Shown here piece by piece: positions 1-8,044 of a stretch of 64,000 nucleotides of DNA. The notes under the pieces are model-generated. The model saw nothing but the letters and a program-made list of their open reading frames with translations. It made no database searches and was not told where the DNA came from. Both the position numbers and the translations under genes were made by a program. Each line of letters starts with the position of its first letter. Within the stretch, counting starts at the first letter, position 1. Source of the DNA: Campylobacterales bacterium (GTDB lineage Bacteria > Campylobacterota > Campylobacteria > Campylobacterales > QNZT01); contig JALVVN010000007.1 of the NCBI GenBank assembly GCA_027023405.1, positions 82,307 to 146,306 of the forward strand. The letters run 5' to 3'.

Positions 1-126
1 AAATTCAGGAATCCTCTCCATATCCACCGCATAAAGCACCTGCACGCGATGCCCCATATCTTTGAGACAAACATAGACGGCTTGGGAGAGGGAGTTGAAA
101 GTAGTGCAGAGTAGGAGGATAGTCAT
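1..126 (-). CDS. hypX: HypX/HoxX-like hydrogenase maturation protein, N-terminal part (runs off window start)
   Basis: Minus-strand translation from ATG at 126: MTILLLCTTFNSLSQAVYVCLKDMGHRVQVLYAVDMERIPEF, like the formyltransferase-type N-terminus of HypX; lies after hypE in a hyp operon. Confidence 0.72.
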   Translation of the reverse strand, partial: MTILLLCTTFNSLSQAVYVCLKDMGHRVQVLYAVDMERIPEF

Positions 127-362
127 CGCTTCCCTTCAAGACCGAATAAAAACTTCCATTTTGTTTTTCTCTTATACTTTATCGAGAAAAGTTCGTTTGT
201 AGAGAATACAAATACCACTCTATAAAGCCATATCCGCACATAAAGAGCTACAATTTTCGGAGGAACAATAAACTTTTGAATGCGATGCTCTCTTCTACCC
301 TTTTCAATTTCCGTTGAAAAAAAAGTCTCGTTGCCAAATCCTATTTCTGAGAATATTTTCAT
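123..362 (-). CDS. Small conserved-looking protein of unknown function between hypE and hypX (79 aa, MKIFSEIGFGNETFFSTEIEKGRREHRI...)
   Basis: ORF in the track (123..434), restarted at the Met at 362 just after the hypE stop; its TGA overlaps the hypX ATG (ATGA). Confidence 0.6.
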   Translation of the reverse strand: MKIFSEIGFGNETFFSTEIEKGRREHRIQKFIVPPKIVALYVRIWLYRVVFVFSTNELFSIKYKRKTKWKFLFGLEGKR

Positions 363-373
363 ACCGATTAATA

Positions 374-1369
374 TTAGCAAATCCGCGGTAATAACTCCCC
401 TGTCGGCAGATCCAAAAAGCGTTTTGTACCCCATGTGGAGTTGAGGATCACCCGTCCGGGGTGTGCAGTGGTGACTTTCCCGATGATTTGAGCGCTTTGG
501 TGACTTTTTCGCATCACTTCCAGCGCCTTGTGGGCATCTTTTTGGGGGAGTGCTAGCACAAAAGTTCCCTCATTTGCCAGCATCGTCGCCTCAAATCCCA
601 ACAGTTCGCAAATACCCTGCACCTGCTCCCGCACCGGTATCTTCTCCTCCTCTATCTCGATACAGATATCCGATGCACTCGCCCACTCATTGAGTACCGC
701 TGCTACACCGCCCCGTGTCGCATCTCGCATCGCTACGATCTCCACACCCGCATCGATGAGCGCCTCTACTTCCGGATAGAGAGATTTGCAGTCGGTCTCT
801 AGTGAACTCTCCAAGGCGATCCCCTCTCGCGTCGCAAAGATCGTCGCACCGTGCGCCCCCACATCTCGACTCACGATGATCGCCGTCTCCTCTTTGAGGT
901 TGTGCGATGAGATCCCCTCATAGATCACCTCTCCGATACCGGTTGTATTGATAAAGATTTGATCGACACTCCCTTTGGGTACCACTTTTGTATCACCGCT
1001 GACGATAAGCGCGCCGTTGAGCTCTAGCTCCTTTTTCATGCTCCGCACAATCTTCTCAAGCTCTCTTGTACCAAACCCCTCCTCGATGATCACCGAACAG
1101 GTGAGAAATCTCGGTTTTGCGCCCATCATCGCCAGATCGTTGCAGGTACCGCATACCGCCAGTTTACCGATATCTCCACCGGGGAAAAAGATTGGTGAAA
1201 CGGTGAAACTATCGGTGGTCATTGCACTCTTAGCGCCTAGTTCCAACACTGCCGCATCTTCACTTTGCTCCAGTAGATCATTTTTAAAGTGCTTATAAAA
1301 TATCTTGCGAATGAGCTCTTGATTTTCCGCTCCGCCGTTGCCGTGGGCGATGGTGATAGTCTTATTCAT
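374..1369 (-). CDS. hypE: Hydrogenase expression/formation protein HypE
   Basis: AIR-synthase-like: HGNGGAENQELI, TTDSF, C-terminal PRIC; start chosen at MNKTITIAHGNGG. Confidence 0.95.
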   Translation of the reverse strand: MNKTITIAHGNGGAENQELIRKIFYKHFKNDLLEQSEDAAVLELGAKSAMTTDSFTVSPIFFPGGDIGKLAVCGTCNDLAMMGAKPRFLTCSVIIEEGFGTRELEKIVRSMKKELELNGALIVSGDTKVVPKGSVDQIFINTTGIGEVIYEGISSHNLKEETAIIVSRDVGAHGATIFATREGIALESSLETDCKSLYPEVEALIDAGVEIVAMRDATRGGVAAVLNEWASASDICIEIEEEKIPVREQVQGICELLGFEATMLANEGTFVLALPQKDAHKALEVMRKSHQSAQIIGKVTTAHPGRVILNSTWGTKRFLDLPTGELLPRIC

Positions 1370-2508
1370 AGTAGATTTCCATATTTGTAGTACGCCGCGC
1401 AAGCACCCTCGCTACTCACCATGCAGGAGCCCACCGGTGAGGTCGGCTTGCAGGCGGTACCGAAGATCGTACACTCGGTCGGCTTGGCGATACCTCGCAG
1501 GATATCCCCGCAGATGCAGAGCTTGTGATCCTCGATCTCTTTGATAGGCAAGATATCCCGATACGCCACCTCCGCATCATACGCACTAAATGTCGATTTG
1601 AGTTTGAGACCACTTTGAGGGATATTTCCCAATCCGCGCCACTTAAAGAGATCGACCTTATCAAAATAGTGCGCTATGAGTTTCTGTGCGTTGAGATTTC
1701 CCTCATGCGTCACGACCCGCTTGTACTGAATCTCCAGATCACACCGTCTCTCGACAAACTGCTTGAGTATCATACTAATCCCCTCCATCACATCCACCGG
1801 CTCAAATCCGCTCACCACCACCGGTCGTCCGTAATCCCTGGGAAACTCCTCATAGATCTTACTTCCCGCGATGACACTCACATGACTCGGTCCCAAAAAA
1901 GCGTCGATGCGGTTATTGTAACTATCGACATGCACATCTCTACTGTCGATCAACTCCTTCATCACTTCGGGAACGGTAACATGGTTGATGTGGAAAAGGA
2001 TGTTAGGGATCTCTTGTTTGATCACTTGATCGAGCAAGACGGCGGTCATCGGCGTCGTCGTCTCAAAACCGATCGCAAAGAAAATCACCTTTTTATCCCG
2101 ATTCTCCTGCGCGATCTTCAAACACTCCATCGGCGAATAGACAAAGCGCACATCCGCACCCCTACTCCGCGCATCCTGCAACGATCCGTGCGAACCAGGT
2201 ACTTTGATCATATCGCCCAGCGTCACAAGGATCACACCCTCTTGCATCGCCAAGATATAGGCATGATCAATCCGCTCTTTGGGCATGATGCAGACAGGAC
2301 AACCCGGTCCATGGATAAACTGAATATTTTCAGGCATAAGTTGCGGTAAACCATACTTCATAATGGTATGCGTATGTCCGCCACACACCTCCATGATATT
2401 GATAGTGCGATCGAGTTTTGAGGCATCTTCGGCGATCATCTTTGCGTAGGCTTTGATAGTCTCGCCGTCGCGAAAATCATCATAGAGATTTTTGAGCTCA
2501 AGCGCCAT
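1366..2508 (-). CDS. hypD: Hydrogenase maturation protein HypD
   Basis: MEVCGGHTHTIMKYGL, GPGCPVC, C-terminal Cys cluster. Confidence 0.97.
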   Translation of the reverse strand: MALELKNLYDDFRDGETIKAYAKMIAEDASKLDRTINIMEVCGGHTHTIMKYGLPQLMPENIQFIHGPGCPVCIMPKERIDHAYILAMQEGVILVTLGDMIKVPGSHGSLQDARSRGADVRFVYSPMECLKIAQENRDKKVIFFAIGFETTTPMTAVLLDQVIKQEIPNILFHINHVTVPEVMKELIDSRDVHVDSYNNRIDAFLGPSHVSVIAGSKIYEEFPRDYGRPVVVSGFEPVDVMEGISMILKQFVERRCDLEIQYKRVVTHEGNLNAQKLIAHYFDKVDLFKWRGLGNIPQSGLKLKSTFSAYDAEVAYRDILPIKEIEDHKLCICGDILRGIAKPTECTIFGTACKPTSPVGSCMVSSEGACAAYYKYGNLL

Positions 2509-2797
2509 CTAATCCCCGATTTTCGCAGTTCTCATCATCCAAGATCGCCTGCCGACGCTCCTCCTCATCCATCACTTCGAGTATCTCTTTATAGGTCTCG
2601 ATCGACTTGAGTGCTTCGGCTTCATCGATCTTATTCATCACAAAGCCGATATGAAGCAGGACATAATCTCCCACCTGCACCTCATCATCGCCCATCATCA
2701 TCAAGTTTGCCTCTCGTTGCACACCCATCGTATCGACTTTGCAGAGAGTCTTATCTTCGCTGATCTCGACCACTTTACTTGGAATAGAGAGACACAT
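2498..2797 (-). CDS. hypC: HypC/HybG/HupF-family hydrogenase chaperone
   Basis: MCLSIPSKVVEI N-terminus, GDYVLLHIGFVMNKIDEAEA. Confidence 0.95.
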   Translation of the reverse strand: MCLSIPSKVVEISEDKTLCKVDTMGVQREANLMMMGDDEVQVGDYVLLHIGFVMNKIDEAEALKSIETYKEILEVMDEEERRQAILDDENCENRGLDGA

Positions 2798-3561
2798 TAG
2801 CGCATCCCCTTCTTAAACTTGATCCAATCCGCGACGCGTTTGATACTCTCGATATCATTGATATTGACTTCGAGGATATCGACATTGGGTTTGATCTTGC
2901 GCGCTTGGGCTTTTTCCGCTTCGATATCGTACTTGAAGTAAGGCAAGAGATCGGTTTTGGTAATGAGTACCAGATCTGCTTGGCGAAACATCACCGGATA
3001 TTTGGCGATCTTATCTTCACCTTCGGGAACAGAGACAAGAACGATATTTAGATGCGTACCGACATCATAACTGGCAGGGCAGACAAGGTTTCCGACATTT
3101 TCGACAAAGAGCACATCGATCTCATCGAGCGGAATATGATGTAGCCCTTTATGCACCATAAAGGCATCCAAATGGCAGGCACTACCCGTCTGTATCTGCT
3201 CTGCGGGAATGCCTTTGGCACTGAGCCGATCGGCATCTTTGTTTGTCTCCAAATCTCCCTCAACCACACCAAATCGAAAATCCGCCACATCCGCCAAATA
3301 CTCTAGTAGCGTCGTCTTACCGCTTCCGGGACTGCTCATGAGATTGATCCCCAGCACGCCCGCTCTATCAAGATGAGCGCGATTGTGCCCCGCTTCATGA
3401 TCATTTTTATCTAAGATCTTTTGAATAACCGAGATCGTCTTGGTATCGTTGAGCTGTGGATTGTGATGCAAATGCTCATGCGCCTTTTGGTGATCGTGAC
3501 TATGATCATGATCGTGTGAATGCCCCTCTCCTGTGATGGAACAACCGCAATCTTTACACAT
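2797..3561 (-). CDS. hypB: Hydrogenase nickel-insertion GTPase HypB with His-rich N-terminus
   Basis: MCKDCGCS, HSHDHDHSHDHQKAHEHLHH, P-loop SSPGSGKTTLLE. Confidence 0.97.
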   Translation of the reverse strand: MCKDCGCSITGEGHSHDHDHSHDHQKAHEHLHHNPQLNDTKTISVIQKILDKNDHEAGHNRAHLDRAGVLGINLMSSPGSGKTTLLEYLADVADFRFGVVEGDLETNKDADRLSAKGIPAEQIQTGSACHLDAFMVHKGLHHIPLDEIDVLFVENVGNLVCPASYDVGTHLNIVLVSVPEGEDKIAKYPVMFRQADLVLITKTDLLPYFKYDIEAEKAQARKIKPNVDILEVNINDIESIKRVADWIKFKKGMR

Positions 3562-3576
3562 ACTAATTCTCCTCCC

Positions 3577-4215
3577 CTATCCTAATAATATATTTGTACC
3601 CACTACCAGTGAGATAAGCCCCGCAACGGCAAAAGTTCGCCTGACATTTTGAATATTGTCCAAGAGGTGCTCGTTGATGTAGAGTATCACAAAACCAAAT
3701 GTCAAAAAGATCAACATCACACCCGCCGTAAACGCACCGACCATACTCAGATCGACATGCCCGCCATGCACCGCACCCAGCGTCACCAACATCCCGCGCA
3801 CTCCGCCGATCCCCATCAAAAGCCCCATCGTAAAGGATGAAGCGCTATCGACATTATCATGCGTATGCGCCTTGCCAAACCAGATATGCACATGCTCCAC
3901 ACCCTCATGCAAGTGCTTTGAGAGGTGAATACGATCGGCAAAAACCATATAGAGCAGATAGACTCCCATCCCGATGATCACCGAAGCACTGATGAGATCC
4001 CCATACGCCAAAATCTCAGGAGAGATCTCCACGCGCTCCAAAATCTTCGCAAAGACAAAGAGACTCAACCCATGCCCGATCGCAAAAAGCATCGTAATCA
4101 ACAAAGTCTTTCGCTTCTCCTTACCGATCGAAAAGTCAGCGATCGCCGTCAAATGATCCGGACCAAACGCATGCAAAATACCATACCAAAAAATCACCGT
4201 AAGTGAAAGTTCCAT
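3577..4215 (-). CDS. NicO/RcnA-like nickel/cobalt transporter
   Basis: HAFGPDHLTAIADF and AIGHGLS motifs, multiple TM segments, His-rich loop; start at MELSLTV preceded by GGAG. Confidence 0.75.
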   Translation of the reverse strand: MELSLTVIFWYGILHAFGPDHLTAIADFSIGKEKRKTLLITMLFAIGHGLSLFVFAKILERVEISPEILAYGDLISASVIIGMGVYLLYMVFADRIHLSKHLHEGVEHVHIWFGKAHTHDNVDSASSFTMGLLMGIGGVRGMLVTLGAVHGGHVDLSMVGAFTAGVMLIFLTFGFVILYINEHLLDNIQNVRRTFAVAGLISLVVGTNILLG

Positions 4216-4224
4216 CTCCTCTCC

Positions 4225-4238
4225 TGAATAATCATTCA
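4225..4238 (-). promoter_or_regulatory. Candidate operator TGAATGATTATTCA downstream of TATAAT (minus strand) before nicO-hypBCDE
   Basis: Inverted repeat TGAAT-N4-ATTCA, identical to 14762..14775. Confidence 0.5.
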
Positions 4239-4274
4239 TTCATTATACAATTTTTATCATTTAAGTTCGACTAT

Positions 4275-4514
4275 TCAATCAAGCTCTCTTATCAATTCAT
4301 CCATTGAAGTTTCAAAGTCATAGGTGGGCATTTTCCCACTCTTAATATCATCTCTAATCTGTTGCAGTTTTTTCTGTCGTTCATAAAAATAGGGATCGAT
4401 CTCAAGATTTTTATCTCTTTTTACAACCACATGCTCTTTTACACTATCAATCATTTTCATAAACTCAGCCATGAAGTCATCTTGTACTTCGATCGTAACT
4501 ATTTGTATAGTCAA
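4275..4514 (-). CDS. Antitoxin-like small protein (79 aa), no adjacent toxin
   Basis: MTIQIVTIEVQDDFMAEFMKMIDSVKEHVVVKRDKNLEIDPYFYERQKKLQQIRDDIKSG resembles antitoxin proteins. Confidence 0.5.
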   Translation of the reverse strand: MTIQIVTIEVQDDFMAEFMKMIDSVKEHVVVKRDKNLEIDPYFYERQKKLQQIRDDIKSGKMPTYDFETSMDELIRELD

Positions 4515-4577
4515 CTCCTATTGCATTTTTCTTATACGATTATATCAACAAATTTTCCATTTTTTATCCAACTCATT

Positions 4578-4636
4578 TTATATCGCCCCCGCAACCTGCC
4601 CCAGTGCAACTCTCCCGTCATTGGACGGTATCTCAA
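4578..4636 (-). pseudogene. Remnant of hypF 3' end (EIPSNDGRVALGQVAGAI*)
   Basis: 4586..4635 aligns with 5174..5223 of intact hypF at 45/50 bp by hand alignment; same strand and frame. Confidence 0.8.
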
Positions 4637-4649
4637 AGTTCTTTTAAGG

Positions 4650-4667
4650 TCAAGGCTTTACTTTTAA
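4650..4667 (+). repeat. Imperfect 18-bp direct repeat, copy 1 (TCAAGGCTTTACTTTTAA)
   Basis: 16/18 match to 5124..5141. Confidence 0.5.
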
Positions 4668-4685
4668 CTTTAAAACTCGAAAATT

Positions 4686-4714
4686 TTGACAATAATTATT
4701 GACTCTGATATAAT
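4686..4714 (+). promoter_or_regulatory. Consensus sigma70 promoter TTGACA-N17-TATAAT
   Basis: TTGACA 4686-4691, 17-nt spacer, TATAAT 4709-4714, ATG at 4721. Confidence 0.8.
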
Positions 4715-4720
4715 GGCTCT

Positions 4721-4981
4721 ATGAGTAAAAAAGATAGTTTACAAAAAGAGTTTGAGCGTCTCATGGAAAAGTTGAGATTTATACATAACTTGCTTATAGC
4801 ACTATTCTCTGGGTTGGGTGGTATCATATTTGGTCTTGCAATTGAGCGGGTACCGGCAACTGTTAAAGTATATACTATTTTATCTGCTATTATAGTTTTG
4901 ATTGTATTCTTTTTTACACTTAAAAACAGCATTTTAAAAGAACAAGAGTTGATCATAAAGAAATTGGAAAAGGAAGAGTGA
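4721..4981 (+). CDS. Small membrane protein, two predicted TM segments (86 aa)
   Basis: Consensus promoter upstream; LLIALFSGLGGIIFGLAI and YTILSAIIVLIVFFFTL hydrophobic stretches. Confidence 0.75.
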   Translation: MSKKDSLQKEFERLMEKLRFIHNLLIALFSGLGGIIFGLAIERVPATVKVYTILSAIIVLIVFFFTLKNSILKEQELIIKKLEKEE

Positions 4982-5094
4982 TGGTAGTTGAAAATATTCT
5001 TTTTGCATTGTTGATCATTGTATTTATAGGTTTTGGTGTTGTTTTATTGATCGAAGAGAGAAGAAACTTTAAAAGGTTAAAAGATAGTTATTGA
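4981..5094 (+). CDS. Very small single-TM protein (37 aa: MVVENILFALLIIVFIGFGVVLLIEERRNFKRLKDSY)
   Basis: ATG overlaps the TGA of the preceding ORF (TGATG), suggesting translational coupling. Confidence 0.6.
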   Translation: MVVENILFALLIIVFIGFGVVLLIEERRNFKRLKDSY

Positions 5095-5123
5095 CATTTA
5101 TAAAATTTAGAGTCTTTGGATGT

Positions 5124-5141
5124 TCAGGGGTTTACTTTTAA
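5124..5141 (+). repeat. Imperfect 18-bp direct repeat, copy 2 (TCAGGGGTTTACTTTTAA)
   Basis: 16/18 match to 4650..4667. Confidence 0.5.
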
Positions 5142-5156
5142 GTATTGCACGGGGAG

Positions 5157-7334
5157 TTAGATTTTAGATAGCACCCCCGCAACCTGCCCCAGCGCAATGC
5201 CCCCGTCATTGGGCGGTATCTCATTGGGGATGAGCGCATCGGGAAATCTCTCCAGAAGCAGTTCCAGCAAAACACGATTTTGAAAGACACCGCCGCTCAG
5301 TACGAGAGGTAGATCATAGGGGCGTGTGATCTGCACTACGATCTCGACAAGTGTATTGAAAAACTTTGAAACAGCGACACGAGAATCGCCCTCCTGCACA
5401 ATCGCGTCAATCATCGGCAGAATATCGATCACCCCCTCCTCTACCAAAAAGGGATAGTATTCCATGATCGTAGGATCATAAAGCTCCTCCATTAGCATGC
5501 CACTCTCCCCCTCAAAGCTCATCACTTGAATCACATCCGTCAGCGAAGCTACCGCGTCGAAGATGCGTCCGCATGAGGAGCTAAGCGGTGCGTTGAGACC
5601 CTTTTGCCAAGCAAGGTAGAGTGTTTTGAGTTGCGTCTGTGAAAAACTCTCCACCGTAGGATGCGACAGACCCAATGCCTCTTCACCGTAGAGATCAAAG
5701 AGCAGGCTAAGCGCTACTCTTCTGGGCTCCTTGATCGCTTTGGCTCCGCCAAGTAGCTTAAAGTAGCCAAAATGCGCCACTCTCTCAAACCCCTCATCAT
5801 CCGCTACCAAAAACTCCCCACCCCAAAGATTGCCGTCATCTCCATATCCCGTTCCGTCAAAGGCTACACCGATCACTTTTCCACTCACACCCCTCTCAGC
5901 CATGACCGCTAAGATATGAGCATAGTGGTGCTGTATCTGCTTTATTGTGGAGAAAGTGGCTTTGGCATATTTGGTCGATTCATAGTTTGGATGTTTGTCA
6001 CACACAACGAGATCGGGGCTAAAGTCATAGACCCGTCGCAGGGTTTGGATATTTTTCTCAAAATAGCTTAGCGACTCAAGGCTCTCCAGATCACCGATAT
6101 GCGGAGAGAGGATCACCTCTTTGTCAAAGCCGATCGCGACGGTACTCTTTTGGTTGGCACCGAGTGCGAGTACCTTTTGAGGAAGCGGTTTTGGAAGCTT
6201 GATAGAGACCGGTGCATATCCTCTGGCACGGCGGATCATCACCATCTCACCCCTGACAACCATCGCTACACTATCGTCACATCCGTTTACAATCGGGCGA
6301 TCATGATCCAAGATAGCATCATAGACCCCATGCAGTTTTTCCAAACTCTCCCGTGTTGTGGCGATCGGCTCATCACTGAGATTGGCACTGGTTGCCACGA
6401 TCGGCTTTTGTAACTTCTCTAGCAACAAAATATGCAACGGTGTATAGGCAAGAAAGAGTCCGATCTTCGATATCCTCGGCGCCACAAGAGCGGGCAATCT
6501 TCCCTTTGATCGCACAAGCACGATAGGACGCTCTTTGGAGCACAGAAGCGCCTCCTCTTTTGCATCGATCTGCGCCAACTCCCTTGCCGACGCTATATCA
6601 CGCACCATCACCGCAAAAGGCTTGGCGGGGCGCCGTTTGCGATCGCGTAACCTTCTTAGCGCCTCCTCATCGGTCGCATCACACACAAGATGGTACCCAC
6701 CCACCCCTTTGATAGCGAGAATCTCTCCCGACTGAAGTCGCTTTAGCGCTTCATCGATCGAGATATTGAGCTTCGGACCGCACGCATGACATCCGATAGG
6801 CTGTGCGTGATAGCGACGATTGGTCGGATCGTGATACTCTTTTTTGCACGCTTGACACATCTTAAATTTACGCATTGATGTATTGTGACGATCATAGGGT
6901 AGCTTTTCGATGATCGAGTAGCGCACACCGCAATCGGTACAGGTGATAAAGGGATGCAAATAGCGGCGATTTTGGGGGTCGAAGAGCTCTCTTTCACACG
7001 CCTTGCAGATCGAGATATCCGGAGGAATCAGCGCCGAAGCAGTCGCTACTTCCTCACTCTCCACGATCGAAAAGCGATCAAACTCCCGCTCTTCACACAC
7101 ACAAATCTCCAAACTATCGATTTGCGCCAAAGGCGGTAGATCACGCGTGATTGAATCGCGAAACCGCTCAATCTTTTCTTCTGTCGCATTGACGACAATC
7201 GCCACACCCGCCGAATCATTACACACCTCGCCCTTAAGATCATATTGTTGAGCAAGACGATAGATAAAGGGACGAAAACCGACACCTTGCACGGTACCGC
7301 TGATGCGGATGAGATAGGTATGAATTTTGTTCAT
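5157..7334 (-). CDS. hypF: Carbamoyltransferase HypF
   Basis: Acylphosphatase motif [14 protein letters not shown], paired zinc fingers, YrdC domain, Kae1-like HHYAHILAVMAERG, LSGGVFQNRVL. Confidence 0.97.
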   Translation of the reverse strand: MNKIHTYLIRISGTVQGVGFRPFIYRLAQQYDLKGEVCNDSAGVAIVVNATEEKIERFRDSITRDLPPLAQIDSLEICVCEEREFDRFSIVESEEVATASALIPPDISICKACERELFDPQNRRYLHPFITCTDCGVRYSIIEKLPYDRHNTSMRKFKMCQACKKEYHDPTNRRYHAQPIGCHACGPKLNISIDEALKRLQSGEILAIKGVGGYHLVCDATDEEALRRLRDRKRRPAKPFAVMVRDIASARELAQIDAKEEALLCSKERPIVLVRSKGRLPALVAPRISKIGLFLAYTPLHILLLEKLQKPIVATSANLSDEPIATTRESLEKLHGVYDAILDHDRPIVNGCDDSVAMVVRGEMVMIRRARGYAPVSIKLPKPLPQKVLALGANQKSTVAIGFDKEVILSPHIGDLESLESLSYFEKNIQTLRRVYDFSPDLVVCDKHPNYESTKYAKATFSTIKQIQHHYAHILAVMAERGVSGKVIGVAFDGTGYGDDGNLWGGEFLVADDEGFERVAHFGYFKLLGGAKAIKEPRRVALSLLFDLYGEEALGLSHPTVESFSQTQLKTLYLAWQKGLNAPLSSSCGRIFDAVASLTDVIQVMSFEGESGMLMEELYDPTIMEYYPFLVEEGVIDILPMIDAIVQEGDSRVAVSKFFNTLVEIVVQITRPYDLPLVLSGGVFQNRVLLELLLERFPDALIPNEIPPNDGGIALGQVAGVLSKI

Positions 7335-7343
7335 AACAGAAAT

Positions 7344-7652
7344 CTATATTCTGTTGTTTAATTGTTTGACATGATGTAAAGGGTTGGCTCGTAAATCTAA
7401 AACCGCATACACAAGCACCCTACTATCTTCGATATCATAGTAGATAGCGTATGGAAACCGTTTTGCCAGCATACGATAAAAACCATACTGCTTTTTATGA
7501 ATTCCTGCAAAAAATGTCAATGATTCTATATCTGTCAAAAGTGAACTCATAAAATATTTGCCTAGATTCATTGTCTGCCTTTCATAAAATTTTTTGGCAG
7601 TAAACAAGTCTTCATATCCAAAAGATAAAATCTCAATTGAGTAATTTCTCAT
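7344..7652 (-). CDS. RelE/ParE-family toxin
   Basis: 102 aa; typical RelE/ParE fold sequence (FPYAIYYDIEDSRVLVYAVLDLRANP). Confidence 0.75.
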   Translation of the reverse strand: MRNYSIEILSFGYEDLFTAKKFYERQTMNLGKYFMSSLLTDIESLTFFAGIHKKQYGFYRMLAKRFPYAIYYDIEDSRVLVYAVLDLRANPLHHVKQLNNRI

Positions 7653-7852
7653 CCTAGCTTTTGCTTCACTTCATCTATTGTGTAGCATTCAACCTTACCT
7701 TCAGAAAATAGCTTTTTACGCTCTTTTAAAATATCTTGATGCCAGGAGGGTGAATCGGCTTCAGATACTTCCACTTTTAAACTATCCCAAAGTTGCTCCA
7801 TAAGTTGTACTTTTTCTCCCAATGACAACTGCTCTATATCTATTAATGACAT
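7649..7852 (-). CDS. Addiction-module antitoxin (67 aa) paired with RelE/ParE toxin
   Basis: LSLGEKVQLMEQLWDSL...SWHQDILKERKK pattern; ATG/stop overlap with toxin. Confidence 0.8.
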   Translation of the reverse strand: MSLIDIEQLSLGEKVQLMEQLWDSLKVEVSEADSPSWHQDILKERKKLFSEGKVECYTIDEVKQKLG

Positions 7853-7936
7853 CAGTTCTCCTTTTCTGTAAAATTATAGCATATCCTATAATCTATTTGT
7901 TATATCCAAAGGCACCTCACCCATAAGATGAAATTT

Positions 7937-8044
7937 TTAAGCAAGACGATAGATAAAGGGACGAAAACCGACACCTTGAACGGTACCGGTAATGCGGATG
8001 AGAAAATCTTTGATATATAGCGTATCATCTCGTTTTTTAGACAT
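7937..8044 (-). pseudogene. Truncated HEPN (HepT-like) start fused to hypF 5' remnant ([35 protein letters not shown])
   Basis: 7941..8003 matches intact hypF 7252..7314 at 60/63 bp; first ~15 codons resemble HEPN toxin N-termini and overlap the MNT stop. Confidence 0.75.

Noticed and set aside
1525-2349. 274-aa plus-strand ORF
   Set aside because: Fully antisense to hypD, which has clear conserved motifs; composition typical of a shadow ORF.
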